The notes: generated by a model from the letters alone, not told the origin. A DNA stretch of 64,000 bases from Athripsodes cinereus (GCA_947579605.1 OX388307.1:6301237-6365236); one strand, 5' to 3'. Positions 12,415 through 24,832 are shown, counted from the stretch's first letter. Numbers and translations are program-made.

Positions 12415-15400
12415 TAAAATTAGGTAAATAAATTGAAAAATATGATTTGTTCCATATTTTCTTCATAAAAAAAAACAATCACACATCAAAACCCTACCTG
12501 TATTATGTAAATACCTCTTGTTTTAATTTTTTCCACATTTCTAAACGACTTGAAAATAAAAATAAAAATATATTGATACCCTCTAACGTGCATCTCACAC
12601 ACTAGTACCACATGGGTTAGCGACTGCTTTAAGTTATAATATTTCATTATAATAATAATAATAAAAAAACACTCAATTCACAAATACAGTAGCGTAATTA
12701 TATCATTATGCAGGTATTTTCTTTACCCACAAAACAGGTTCTCAGGTATCCCCATCAATAGAACGATGTGGATAAGTGAAACAAATTAATTTGAACAGAT
12801 GATTCTTTTTGCCATCTGACATACATACATACATAAAAAGCAATATGCATTTTGCACGTCCATCTAATAATATAGCATTCATTATTCTCTACTTCAGAAT
12901 ATTCGTGAAGAATACAGGAAGACTGTTTGTTACTTAAATGGTCAAGTAAGCATTTTTTTTTATAACAGAATTGTGGAGGGTCGTGTTAGATGCCAAGTGA
13001 TACCCGAAATGTGATTTTTCTCCATACTTTCATGTCCTATAAAAGGCGTCAATTTAGCGATTAAGTAGGCGACCCATTTTAATGAATGTATAATTTTTTA
13101 TGAAACGGATCCTCACATGATAATTTTATTTATAGAACTGGTACACAAGTAGTAGAATTCCACAATTGCATAAATACTTGAATGTGTACCTTTTATGTAA
13201 TTGTTTGTAATCAATATACAGTAAAGAATGAATAAATAAATAAACTGAAGATTATACTATAAATTAAACAACACGAGAGAGATATATTTCGACTTCCTAG
13301 GTCATTATCAATCATTGACAAAGACTAAAGAAGTCGAAAGGTGTCTCTTTTCAATTTATCGAATAATTATTATACTAATCATTTCTTTAGATTAATCAAA
13401 AATTGCATCGTTTTATAATTTGTTACCACTCGTTTACTTGTAAAATTGAATAATGTGTCGCAAAAAAGGTTAGCCTCTAAACAAAAAAGAGTCCACAATT
13501 AGAGTGATACAGAGGAAATGGTGACATACAAATACAATGCCTCTCATTCCAGACACAACAAAGTTCAAACAGACATAGTTACATAAATATACATAGTAAG
13601 CATGATAGCTCATTTCAATATTACAACGTATAGAGCGTAGTGTACACACCCAAGTATAAAATATACATACATAGACAGACGATATAACAATATTATGTAC
13701 ATTTGTAACACAACAACGCACATTGTGTCTACGCAAAAACGTAGACATGTAGGTAGGTAGGTAGGTACCTAAATAACTAATAAAACTATTATTCATTCAA
13801 CTGTTTTGCCCGATATGTCAATAATACGAAACGAATCTATTAATCTGAGTGATAACATCACGTTCATTACGAGCAGTTGATCTGCTCTCTACCCCACTAG
13901 TAGGAGATACACTATATACATAATCATAATTTGAAATATTATTTTTTCGCTCCTGGTTGGTAATACTATGTAATACTTTCATTACCACAAACGGGGGTAA
14001 ACAGTAGACTGCAAGTAAGGAATATGTTACTCGTCTTTTCTGTGTTATAAAAAACAATACATTCAGGATGGGTGGCATATATCTTATTACTGTAAATTTA
14101 AGATTAAAAATGCCTGACATTTGATTTTACACAATAAAAATCCTATCTTTTAAAAGAGTGAGAGATCTTTTGAGAGTTTGAGACCATGTAGATACAAGCT
14201 TTCTAATTTATTTACTTTATTTTTCACTTGATTAAAAGATGCATCGTTTGATATGAAGAATTACATTTACAATTCGATACATATTATAAGAGAGTACGTT
14301 TATCGCTATACTTTTCAAACAGCCAGAATTAAACTAATCTAGGTGAAATATTTTAGGTCCGTAATGTAATCGTTCGTCTCTTCTTAAGTCTGCGAGAGGA
14401 GGCGAATAGAGAGGGCTTCAGAACGAAGCTGACCTTTTTGATGGATGTTCCAGACAACATACATAGAAAATGGCGCCTTTGAGTCACGTTACGAGCAAAC
14501 GGCGCTTTACCAATTGTCCATATATACGTAAGTAAATACAGGACCTATTTAACGTGAATGTAGATAGGAATTTTGCAATCCGCATTGTGACCTAGGGTAT
14601 GTAAGTATGTATAAGATTTGATTTCTGTCCGTTTCATCTGTTTCCAGCAGCAATATCAGCACAGAATCAGTATTAGTATATGGAGAGGAGAGAGCTCCGC
14701 ATCCAGCAATCTGAGGGTCCGCGCATGCGCACCACCTAACTGGGTCATTGACAAGGCACACTCACCAATACTACAAAACAAAGCAGTCTCTACATGCATG
14801 AAATACACACACACATACTTCACATTACCTATATGATACACGTAACATTATAGTGATTTTGTATGGACAAATTTATTGCAAGCATATTGTATTCACAGAT
14901 TTTTTTCCAAAATATGATGATGTCAACGGATGTACTATGTACAAGATAAGAAATTTCACTTCCAACTACGAAATGGATGGCTATTGATTCGTTAGTGTCC
15001 CTGAAAATAGTTACTAAGAACATAAATTAATTATCTTTTCCTGTGAGTGCCTGATGGACTGAATTGTATTGAATTCTTATCAAAGTGATTCACTCTTTTG
15101 CGAGTGATTTAGGCCACTGTGGAACAATATGTTTTGAAATATAATTTATGTTAATATGCTGTATAATATTAATTATTAAGTTGAATGAATTATAAATAAG
15201 TAGTAAGTGTTTGAAAGCAACACAAACCTTAATACAGAGACAGACACAGAGACGACTGGTTAATTATTATAATCATGTAGTGGAGACAGATCACGATCCT
15301 CGTCATTGAGGTAAACAACGTAGAATAAAAATGAAGTTTTGCATTGAACGACTTAAAATGCATCCTATTATAAATTATACCGCTGGCTATTGTGAATTTT

Positions 15401-15689
15401 CTTTCCTTGTATTATTGTATGAGCTAAATGATAATTATTTGTGTGCTCGGGGCACCTCTTACGATGCATGCGACCAACTGTGCTTCCATCTATCACGTGG
15501 CAATACTGGTAGTTTTCAACCTAATGGGATCTCGGTCACAGCAATATTTGTACTTTTACTATACTCCATCCATAAACGTACACTTTATTGGCAGTATTTT
15601 TTCAAATGTCATTAATCATTAACTATTTTTGTTTCTTATGTTTTAGTTTACACTTTTTTTATGTTTACCTACTTACTGAAAATATTTTC
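12415..15689. other. gene-free, small repeat fragments
   Basis: No gene is recognised. Open frames near 13470-13796 and 13818-14120 (minus) have no domain or compositional support. Fragments of the SINE-like family appear at about 12985-13045 (TCCTATAAAAGGCG) and 13860-13915 (TACCCCACTAGTAGGAGAT). Another, reversed, is at about 14060 (TTCAGGATGGGTGGCATA). A less AT-rich patch at 14640-14770 is of unknown nature. Confidence 0.45.
13268..13356. repeat. foldback-like repeat, copy 2
   Basis: Arms GAGAGATATATTTCGACTT and AAGTCGAAAGGTGTCTCTT are imperfect inverses of about 19 bp around a ~40-bp centre. It is the better-preserved copy of the element described at 11944-12030. It is non-coding. Confidence 0.6.
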
Positions 15690-15826
15690 AATAATGTAAT
15701 GACCTGGTTTCGACTTACAAAGTCTTCGTCAAACTACTTTTACAAAAACGTCAACTCAATCAATAACTGTAAATGGGTTTTATTTTTCTATGTAAAATGG
15801 CTTATAAACTGTGATAAATAAATAAA
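15690..15826 (-). repeat. repeat with GTCGAAAC motif and AAAT tail
   Basis: The block CTGGTTTCGACTTACAAAGTC is the reverse complement of the fragment near 640-690 (GACTTTGTGAGTCGAAACCAG). Downstream it ends in AAATAAATAAATAAATA. The GAC...GTCGAAAC hairpin pattern recurs in several elements of this window. Strand is given relative to the GTCGAAAC motif; true polarity is uncertain, because the AAAT tail suggests the opposite direction. Confidence 0.45.
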
Positions 15827-15963
15827 TAAATATGAGGTGTTGTCACTGTTCATGTGAGCCACACAATCCCTCCAGACCCATCTTTTATTTCTGTTCCAGC
15901 TCACAATAGCCTCAGTTTTCTATGAATAACAGTGGAAATTTATGTTTTATATTATATTAACTA

Positions 15964-16113
15964 TTATTCAGCGTTGAGGTTTGCCACCCATCCTGAATGA
16001 CTTGATTTTAAATAGGCATGGAATGGACAGGTTACATTTTTATTATATGCAACTGGTCTACTGGCTACCCCACTTGTGGGATATGCCGTGATGGTAAAGT
16101 AGTAGTAGTATAT
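15964..16113 (+). mobile_element. SINE-like family (CCCAC hairpin), 3' half
   Basis: Starts within TTCAGCGTTGAGGTTTGCC, continues CACCCATCCTGAATGACTTG, then CTGGCTACCCCACTTGTGGG, GATATGCCGTGATGGTA and a tail of TAG repeats. It is colinear with 31789-32046 and truncated 5'. The CCCAC-TT-GTGGG hairpin is intact. Confidence 0.85.
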
Positions 16114-16585
16114 TAAAGATGATTGCGGTATTGTTAATATTATTATCAATAATAATTTATTGGCAAGCTGATAGAGTAATTTAAATTAAGTACGACATTG
16201 ATAAGGTATAATACATAAAAAGAAATCAAACAAAACTAGGATTATGGAAAACAATATTTTGTTTAAATTTTTCCTAAACACACTGTCCCTAAACATAAAC
16301 AAAAAACTGATCACCTACTTATTACTATGCCAGCCTAGGCAGTGTTGTGGTGGTGCCTGTAGATAGTGAAATTTCGTAATAACGGACTCGAGCAATAATG
16401 ATAGTTGTAAAAAATAATATACACTATATGTACCTACGTATCTACTATAAATAATATGAAATTGCCACATAACAGTGTGTGCGAAATACACCAAACACAG
16501 ACAAAAATAATTGTACAGTGATCAATAGTCGTTGTGGCTAGGGATGGAAAATTCATATTTCATTTAATTTCATTGTAAATACAGG

Positions 16586-16625
16586 CAGAGGCGGCTCTTT
16601 GATAATGAGCGGCGCGGCGGTTCAA
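16586..16625 (+). mobile_element. possible hAT-type terminus, solo
   Basis: The sequence CAGAGGCGGCTC followed by a GGCGGCGCGG-like stretch resembles the terminal inverted repeat of some hAT DNA transposons. I found no matching inverted end or 8-bp duplication nearby, so this is either a truncated remnant or coincidence. Confidence 0.3.
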
Positions 16626-17129
16626 ACGCACCCCCAATTTAAAAGATAGAAACCTAACAATAAGTAATTATTAAAATAAAAAATAATTATAAATTTTCCC
16701 ATGAACAATAATATATAATAATAATATTATTCCATAACATATGAACAACACAGTCATCACATTCACTATTGCTTTTCAACATGCAGCGCTACTGTTCGTT
16801 ATAATATTTTAGTGCGGATGTTGAGCGAAGTAAATAAACGGTGCAAAATGTAATATCGCACACGATGCCCCATATATATTTCGTATAACTCCAATACAAA
16901 GTCCGTGGTGCTAAGATTGTATGGAGATATTAAAAATATATGGGATATTTTGAGCAATGAACACAACTATGCTCACACGTAAAAAGGAGTAAGAGATACG
17001 CCTTGTAGCATTTTTGACTCACTACTAACCCATTCTATGCCATGCAAAATAACAAATTTAGTATAGATGTAACTTCATATAATACTAAATGAATTCTTAA
17101 TCAATTGCAACTCGGTGGAAATTTAAATC

Positions 17130-17271
17130 ATTATTTATTTTATTGTTTTATTTTTCAATGTACCTACATTGGTGACAATCGATACAAAGTATTATCAAAA
17201 AAATATCAGTTATACAATTTAATGTACAGAGGACTTCTTCATAAATCAATTGTGATATCTTCCAACTAACC
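17130..17271 (-). mobile_element. LINE 3' end fragment (GGTTAGTTGGAAG family)
   Basis: Read in reverse it runs AGGTTAGTTGGAAGATATC, then a ...CTCTGTACATTAAATTG block, and ends in a tail of AAAT-like units. The same order is seen at 29033-29173 and 55219-55320. It is a 5'-truncated 3'UTR of a non-LTR retrotransposon, with no coding part. Confidence 0.7.
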
Positions 17272-20200
17272 TATTAAATATTATCATCATATGTAAATGA
17301 CTCTTGAACAATCGGTAGGAATGATATATTCTGATATATCTATATCCTACCAATATCACATCTTTTACTGATGTCTGAATTTTGCTGATGCCTCGATTAG
17401 ATTTGTTCAACATCGAATAAGTATAATCTGTCAACAACTTGTCAACAACAATAAGTCAGTCACTTTAGCATAGATAATGTAAGCTGACCTTTATTTCAAT
17501 GTCAAATTAGTAGTTTTCCTATGCTTTCTCAATGTAATTGCTCTCAAGTCTCGTAGTTGCAATATACCATAAATTTTCTCAGATCTGCGTTTGATTTCAA
17601 GCAAAACTTAAAAAATACACCCCTTTGGGCCTATTTTAAAAGCAAATAATATCACATATTTAATTTAAATAATATTCTATACAATGATCTATTAAAACAA
17701 TACACATCTCTAGTTCTGTTCTGATAGCTGCAACAGTCAACGTCCTCACGATGTCATGGTGATATTATGCGAAGTGGAGGTGGCACACACCGTCTAGAGA
17801 GCGACTAGACGCTACTATGGTGCAATACAACCGCCAGCAGACATACACACAGCACACTAACACACCTTTACTAACACAAACACAACTAGACGATGATAAA
17901 ATAATAATGGTACAACCACTTTTGCTGCTTTACGTATTATCGTGGTTACGTCATCACTCATCGACTCGTCGTAATACGTAATCGCCACTATACTTATAGA
18001 AAGTGAAACAAGAAAGATGGAAAAAAACATTGAAATCTACCGTAAGTGAGAAACAAGCCACATTTTTTTAACCACCAGACGATAACTGCATAGGTACCTA
18101 TAATGTTTTGACGTTTTATTGAGATGAGAGGATTTTTGTGTGTATACACAATGTAGTGAGTCTGCTGGGTGCTCCAACTGTGAAAGAGGTCGTGAATGTA
18201 CAAGAAAAAAAAACAATTTTTTATATTGAATATGTGAAGATTTGAAAACACACTTTTTTCCATTCCATACACTGGAAGATATCACAAAGATCAGGTAATC
18301 TTGGTCGAAGACAGTGATGATTGAAATTCCGTGTATTTATTTAACCAATCAAAACAATTCGTATTTCTAACAAATCATATCATACATAATAAAAATAAAC
18401 AGCTCTGTGCACAATTGACCCTGACAAAATTGTTTTATTTAGTTTTGTATTACTTTGGTGTACAAGATTTCGATTTGAAAATATTATCAATCTTTTATCT
18501 CCAACAGCACGACCTTGGCCATGAAGATAAAGTTCGAGGTCAAGTGTTGTATTATACTTGTTTGAAAAATGATTTTTTATAAAGAAATCGTAAAAACAAT
18601 GTTTTCGAATTTCGTTATTGTCTTTCACTGACCACATAGTTTGTATAAATTCAGGAGTAAGGTACTTACTTCAATACAAAACATGGGTCACTTCGATACT
18701 GTTTTCAATACATTTAAGTGTTAAGAAACTAGGAATTTGATAACGAAGAACCTAAATTATATCATTAAAATTAATTGATAGATTACTCACAATTCTGAAT
18801 ATTTTCAAAACTAAAATGTCATAGTTATTGTAAACTGTGTGTCTCATCGACTGTTTCATTAGAATGACATTAAACATACGTAGGGGCTCCGAGGCACATT
18901 GATTCAAATATGAATAGTTTTATATGTCTATTGCCCGCAAGAAAGATAACATTTTTTGGTCTAGAACGATTTTTTTTTAAAACCTTAACTTCTGAGATAT
19001 CCGAGTATGTACAGGTTTTTCTCAATGTTTGTACTTAACAATAATATAAGTATCTTTCGACTCCCGAATTAGCAGAAAACTAAAGGGTAAATTCAAATTT
19101 AGATATTATTGTAGTTTGATGCACAAATCTTGGAACAACTGGCATAATATAAGTTTTGTAATTATTCATAACAAACGTTGCATAACATGTAGCATTAGCA
19201 AAATAATGTACAAACTTCGACATGTTGTGTTTTATAACAATAACGAATGCCATTGCTTGCAATGTTAAGTATATACATAGTTGTGTACATACACAAAGCA
19301 TCAAGACATCAGTACGTAATACAATGTACATATTAACAATATATTAAAATATATTATTTAACCTAATACATATCAATATAATTTGTAATAATATATGTAG
19401 GTATAGGTGTGTGTATATAACATACTCTAGTCTAGACATAATATTGCGTATGCAACGTATATATTTTATAACACATACGTAACGTTATTAATATAAAAAT
19501 ATAAGTTTCATTGAATCACCTGTATGGGTATTATCACAAAATTAAAAAAGATGTGTTACTTATTATATTGAAAAAAAAAAATAACAGCTAGTTTCGCCCC
19601 TATATATAGATACATATTATATTTAGGTATCTATGCGTTTAGATGATCTGTCAGCTATCTGTTTGTTACCATCTAAGTTTAGTGGTGCATATTTTTTCAA
19701 TGATCTATTTTTTGTGTGATATATGTAGGTTAAAAATAAATGAAGCGAAATATGAAAATAAGTAACCAGTAAGAATACATAATTAGATTAGTCATTCACA
19801 AGTGTATATAAATAAACGTAGGTGAGTTTACACCTAATTATACAATGAAAAACATTAATTCTAAATTCACAGTTTGAAAAAACAAAAATATATGAATTCA
19901 AAATAAATCAATATTTCTTTTCTTTTTGTAAATCTTTATTGAGTTACAATCCATTGGATTGGTCTGCAACGAGTTTCTATTTTCTTCTACATTCCTCCCT
20001 ATTTTCTGCTAGTTTCATTAATTCTACTATATCGATTATTTATTTCAATACCTCTATGTATGTATTTTTCCAGACAATCGTTGTGGTTCAATATCATCAA
20101 GTTCATTATCACTGTTATAGCATGACTTATTGCTCTAGCGAATGCGATGTGTTGTTTATTATGCATATCCACTTTGTACACATAGGTAATTAAAATCTTT

Positions 20201-20504
20201 GTCTACTTGTGTAGGGACATTTTCGTTGTTCAAATGTTAATCACATTGCGATATCTATAAATAACACTCTTCGATAAAAATAATTGTTTTAAAGCAATTC
20301 TTTTATTTTCTATTTTTATTTTTAATGCTTCGAAGACCACCCCACTTGTGGTAGGTAAATGCCATGATAGTAAGAATGAATTGACGAGTGATGTGAAGAC
20401 TCCATGGCGAACTATCAATATCTGTCGAAGTTTTTATTTTATTACCGGCAATCCACCCGTAACGATCGAACTTTTTTATTTAGTAGCGTAGAAATCGATT
20501 ATTG

Positions 20505-20720
20505 TATGGCGCGGAAGTAACGCTCTCGCTTTTGGATCATGAGATCCTGGGTTTAATTCCTGTTCGAGGCAAAATGAAGAATGACCTGTTTCAAATTGTT
20601 CTGGGTATGAGTTATTACACGTTGGCATAAATATGTATTTATTGTATTTTGTGAATGTGTATCGTCCTGTTAGTTCCTATAATATGAGATTCACATATTT
20701 TCTGTGGGAATCGTCTGTAA
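20505..20720 (+). mobile_element. tRNA-derived SINE, copy 1
   Basis: The head resembles a tRNA gene: TATGGCGCGGAAGTAACGC, then TGAGATCCTGGGTTTAATTCC as a B-box-like element at about 20547-20562. The body follows: AAAATGAAGAATGACCTG, CAAATTGTTCTGGGT. It is colinear with 39271-39490 and 44085-44366. Transcription by RNA polymerase III from the internal A and B boxes is the family expectation; this copy's B box has drifted. The 3' limit is uncertain. Confidence 0.75.
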
Positions 20721-21176
20721 ATGTTTTGTTTAATTATGTGAATTATTTTGCGATGAACTGTACCAATTCTACATTCTTTGTGGAGCAAACAGGATATGTA
20801 TTTTTAAATGTAATTTTACGGTTGACTACTTTTAGTACGACTAGCTTAATAAGCTATGTATTGGTATTATGAGACTGTGAAGTAAATTCCCAAAACACTT
20901 GCTTCTTGCATCGATATTAATTTGGTCTATTACTATGCGGAACTGCATAAGACGGCATACTACATGAGGTGATTTATATAGTGGGGAATATATTGCCCCA
21001 CTAGACCAAAATCTGTTATATTGTATTATATTAATAATATTGTTATTTATTTAAAAATAGTAGCAAAGGACATAAATATAATATTACTTTGTGAAATTAT
21101 AATTTCTTTTATATGTATTGATGATGTACCTATTATTATAGGTATGTGCTATGTACAGAATTATATTTGCAATGTA

Positions 21177-21232
21177 ATAATAATAATAATAAAAATCTTT
21201 ATTGCACAAAAAAACAAACATTATTAAAACAC
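21177..21232 (-). repeat. reversed retroelement 3' tail (AAT repeats)
   Basis: ATAATAATAATAATAAAAATCTTTATTGCAC reads in reverse as GTGCAATAAAGA followed by TTATTATTAT. A polyadenylation-like AATAAA precedes the repeat tail. The forward equivalent is at 33405-33450 (GCACAATAAAGTTTATTATT). Confidence 0.55.
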
Positions 21233-21269
21233 AAACATTAACTATTTTTTTTTTTTTTAATGCGCTTTG

Positions 21270-21382
21270 AGCGATCTTTCTTTCTTTCCTCCTGCATATA
21301 GAGAGGTCGCAGTTGCGATGGCTGGGTCACGTTCTCCGCATGCCAGAAGACAGACTACCACTTAGATCTTTGGAGGCTATGG
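21270..21382 (+). pseudogene. outer LINE C-terminus, 5' piece of an interrupted frame
   Basis: The plus-strand frame reads LRWLGHVLRMPEDRLP, ending SLEAM at about 21381. This is the conserved C-terminal region of RTE-like/related non-LTR retrotransposon polyproteins. The frame is cut at 21382 by insertion of another LINE and resumes at 22716-22887 without loss of phase. The left end at about 21270 is truncated against a T-rich tract. No catalytic domain remains. Confidence 0.8.
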
Positions 21383-22429
21383 CTTGTGTGGTTCCGGTCA
21401 TACTTGTCGGATAGAAGGCAGAGAATCTGTTTTGCTGGGGGGAAATCTGAGGAGCGGCTATTGGCTACTGGCGTCCCGCAGGGCTCCATCCTGGGACCGT
21501 TGCTGTTCATCCTGTACACTGCGGAGATTGAAAAAGTGGTCAAGTCCTATGGTTTGCAAATGAGTGCTTTTGCTGATGATGTGCAAGTGTATGGACACAC
21601 AGAGGTCGGTGGTGAAGGGCAGCTTGAGATGGTTTTCTCCCAATGTGTTGATGGCATTTATAAATGGTTGTCTATAAATAAATTGTGTTTAAATCCGGAT
21701 AAAACAGAGTTTTTGTGGCTGGCATCCAGAAGGAGACAGAATCTAATACCAAATAATGATATTACTGTTGTGGGCAGCTCCATAAGACCTGCAACGTCAG
21801 TCAAACTTCTGGGAACCATAATAGACAGCTCGCTGTCTTTTGAGAAGCACATTAGTTCTCTTGTCAGTGCCTGCTACTTTCAGCTGCGGCAAATTGGGAT
21901 GATAAAAAGGTGTCTCACATTGGATGCTAAGAAGTCACTAATTGTGGCTCTGGTAATATCCAGACTAGACTATTGCAACAGTATTTTAGTGGGACTACCT
22001 GCTTGTCAAATCGATAGGCTGCAGTCAGTTTTGAAGTCAGCTGCACGTGTTATCTTTGGAGTACAAAGGTGTACACATATGACTCCACTGTTGAGAGAAC
22101 TTCATTGGCTACCAGTGGAGGCTAGAGTGCAGTACAAAGTGTGTATGTTAGTTTATAAGGCACTGAATGAGGATGCCCCAGTTTATATTGCTGAATTGTG
22201 CAGGTTGAAAAATCTAGGTATGAGGCAGCGTGCCTTGAGATCTGCTCAGAGTGTGTCCTTGGAGTTGGTAGCTCCGCAGAGGAAAAAATTAACAAATTAC
22301 GGGGATAGAGCCTTTTCTGTGGCGGGACCCAACCTCTGGAATGGATTACCTCTTGAGCTTAGGCAAGCTGCAGATCTTAAGACATTCAGAAGGGACCTAA
22401 AAACTTTTTATTTTACCAATTACTTTTAA
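21383..22429 (+). pseudogene. partial LINE reverse transcriptase (C-terminal part)
   Basis: An open frame of about 349 codons encodes the C-terminal portion of a non-LTR retrotransposon reverse transcriptase. Seen in the protein: WFRSYLSDRRQR, then TGVPQGSILGPLL, then the catalytic FADD box about 60 residues in. The thumb region and a C-terminal LHWLPVEARVQYKVCMLVYK segment typical of CR1/Rex1/Daphne-type LINEs follow. The endonuclease and the first half of the reverse transcriptase (including the first catalytic Asp) are missing because of 5' truncation. There is no native start codon, so the frame begins at the insertion junction and the stop is at 22427-22429. It cannot be active alone. 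Clade placement is tentative. Confidence 0.9.
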
Positions 22430-22715
22430 ATATTTTATTCTATTTTACATTCTTGACTTTAAATATTATATTCTGTTTTACATAATTGACGTGGATGCAT
22501 ATTGTATCTAAAATATGTGTATCTCAATGTAATATTGAACATCTGACGTGGATACCTTTATGTATCCAAGATTTCTCATTTACATATCTATGTATTTATG
22601 TATATTTATAATATGACGTGGATGTAATGTCCTAGAATTTATGAATTGTACAGTGTCCTTGAGGTGCTTCGGCACGTAAACGACACTTTAATATTGTCCA
22701 AAATAATAATAATAA
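21383..22715 (+). mobile_element. 5'-truncated CR1/Jockey-like LINE inserted in another LINE
   Basis: The element starts inside the reverse transcriptase domain and carries the rest of the polyprotein to 22429. A ~285-bp 3'UTR with three copies of TGACGTGGAT follows, ending in AAT repeats. TATGG occurs at 21378-21382 and again at 22716-22720, consistent with a 5-bp target duplication. The flanking host frame rejoins across it. The young look of the coding part (no stop or frameshift over 347 codons) suggests a fairly recent insertion. Confidence 0.9.
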
Positions 22716-22887
22716 TATGGGAGAGGGCAGAAGACCGGTAGGCCGTCCTAGAAGAAGCTGGCAAGGGCAGGTGTCAAACTTGTGTGTTGAAAGGTTTGGT
22801 TTGGAGTGGCCAGAGGTCCTGGAAGCAGCAGTGGACAGGGATCTCTGGAGGAAGTACCTAGGCGCAATGGGCCCCCGACCCAACTAG
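22716..22887 (+). pseudogene. outer LINE C-terminus, 3' piece
   Basis: Continues the frame broken at 21382: MGEGRRPVGRPRRSWQ, then LEWPEVLEAAVDRDLW, to a stop TAG at about 22885. The G-R-P-R-x-x-W motif and the DRDLWR segment are characteristic C-terminal features of RTE-like LINEs. After the stop comes a short GTATGTATGTAT tail. The intact phase across the nested LINE means the outer copy had not frameshifted here when it was hit. Confidence 0.85.
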
Positions 22888-22919
22888 GACAAGGGGAAGA
22901 AGATGTATGTATGTATATG

Positions 22920-23000
22920 TACAAACATTGCAGAACCAGACAAATAAATTTGTGCAATGGGCGAGTTTATCGCAGAAGCGCGATATCTTCCAACTAACCC
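22920..23000 (-). mobile_element. LINE 3' end fragment, reversed
   Basis: Read in reverse: GGGTTAGTTGGAAGATATCG, CGATAAACTCGCCCATTGC, then ACAAATTTATTTGTCTGG. It abuts the outer LINE tail in the opposite orientation. Forward counterpart at 33325-33450. Confidence 0.75.
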
Positions 23001-23127
23001 ATGTACAATTGTACAATTATTACTTCAAATTAAACTGACAAACAACCTTAGAATGCCCGAAGATTGTGCAGACATGGGTATACTTAAGATTTTGATTAAT
23101 ATCTTGTACAGTATAAAGTAAGAATTA

Positions 23128-23396
23128 CACTGAGAAAAATACTCACAACGAATCATTGGTACGTAGGTACTATCAGATTAGGACCAGAGACAGTACAAAA
23201 GATTCGTTAGTACCAATCTATAGTATTAACTTTTCTCATACAAATCATTGGTAAATTTACCAAAAATTTATTTGCGAAAAGTTAATATTATAGATTCGTA
23301 CCAATGAATCGTTTGGACTATCTCTGGTCCTAATCCGATAGTACGTACTACGTACCAATGATTCGTTGTGAAAATTCGTTAGTATTTTTCTTATTG
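23128..23396. mobile_element. palindromic MITE, copy 2
   Basis: 269-bp copy of the element at 2719-2984, same termini (left CACTGAGAAAAATAC; right end slightly mutated, TTTTTCTTATTG), flanked by TA at 23126-23127 and 23397-23398. It is non-coding and nearly palindromic over its whole length. Confidence 0.92.
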
Positions 23397-24832
23397 TACC
23401 TTCAATTATTATAATGTTATTTTTATATAGTTTGTAGGTAAATACTTAGTTTGATTTAATTACGCAATGTTTGTTTGTAAAATGCATTAGCCATTTATGT
23501 GATTAAATAATAGATACACTGGGTAATGGGTAAACTGTAGACAAGTTCAATGTTTAATATTCCTGATTGGGTAAAAATGCATAGAGACGCAAAGTGTTCA
23601 CGCTTCATCTCCAAGATAGTAGGTGGATAGATAATAATTATGTAACAACAATGAAGCGGATTGCTCTATGCCATGATGACACCGTTGCTGCAAAGTACGT
23701 ACGTACGGCGTACCTATAGTAGGTACGATTTAAAACTACGGCTAGACATCGTCTAGACACAACAACAGTACCTAATACACACATACAACAATATCATCTA
23801 CATTATATTATACATTTAGGTACGCATGTATTGTAGGGGAATGGCATAATAGACAAGTTAGTATTGGTGGTGGTTTCTTTGTATGTGTGTGTGTTGAGTA
23901 TCGGGCCATCGACCCGCCAATAACTATTATAATAATTATGAACTATGAAATACTAGTAAGGAATAAGAGTATATATGTATCGTAGATGTAATTCACTAGG
24001 TAACAATCCAACATTTGCAATGTTCTATGAAACTATAAAAGAAAAGATTACTATTAGAAAGGAGCTGAAGCACCTTTTTGCCGGGAGCTTCGGATGACCA
24101 ACTGATTGTGCAACTTTCTTTTGTAGGAAACAGGAAAGATGTCGCGATACTTTCGAATTGGTGGGATTGGTGAACGTACCATGGGTAAAATGCACTTAAA
24201 CCAGCCTAAGTCGATTCGTAAGTATCGGGACACCTTTTCCCTTTCCTACTAAAAGGAGTTTGCACAATCTGTCGAGTGTACAAATGAGGTGTCTGCTGAA
24301 TAAAGTGTTTTTGAAAAGCTGATTTCAAAAAAAAGGATGGGAGACCTTTAAGGTTATAATGTATTAATCACCATTTACACTATTTCTAAACGTAACAATA
24401 AATTACCATTTTATATTATGCACACACCAGATTTAACAAATCCATCCTCAGAGCTAACTGTACCACACACATATACACGTTATCAGATCCAATAGCGGTG
24501 TGATTATTCGCCATACTACTAGACGATGTGAAATCATAATACATATTATATTATTACTATACATGTTATCATATTAACATCAGCTGATGTACATAATGAT
24601 ATATAATATTGTATCTACATTAGGCAACGTAACCAACGGTCTGTCTGCACATACAGATGTGTGATAGTAGGTAGCCTGGTAGCCCTATTATCATTATAAA
24701 GTTATTTATGAGAACTCATTGTTTTTAATACCATTCCTAGAGTTTTAATAGGTATACCTACTTATATTAAATCTCGTTCTTCAAATTCTTAATGATTGCA
24801 CGTAAAAACATTTCATGTACTATAATTGATGT
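23397..24832. other. gene-free, one foldback element
   Basis: Nothing coding is recognised. Contains the foldback repeat at 24095-24276, listed separately. The rest is AT-rich with short TAGGTACG-type motifs. Confidence 0.5.
24095..24276. mobile_element. foldback element with ~55-bp arms
   Basis: The left arm carries GATTGTGCAACTTTC, GTAGGAAACAGGAAAG, then TCGCGATACTTTCGAAT. The right arm, reversed, carries GATTGTGCAAACTCC, GTAGGAAAGGGAAAAGG, then CCCGATACTTACGAAT. A single related arm lies at 54072-54165 (ATTGTGCAAACTCC, GTAGGAAACGAGAAAGGTG). It is non-coding, and I could not define a target duplication. Probably a MITE. Confidence 0.75.

Larger units (their letters stand above)
16114..20504. 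other. gene-free region with repeat remnants
   Basis: No host gene is recognised. Open frames near 18037-18285, 18331-18582 and 19080-19331 are AT-rich and lack domains. A hAT-like terminus lies at 16586 and a reversed LINE 3' end at 17130-17271, each listed separately. Near 20325-20385 there is a short SINE-like fragment (CCACCCCACTTGTGG...GCCATGATAGTA). Confidence 0.45.

Noticed and set aside
1363..19331. Many short open frames of 60-110 codons (e.g. 1363-1584, 13470-13796, 13818-14120, 18331-18582)
   Set aside because: Length is expected by chance in this sequence, residues follow AT-rich codons, no domain, no paired exons or splice logic. Treated as noise.
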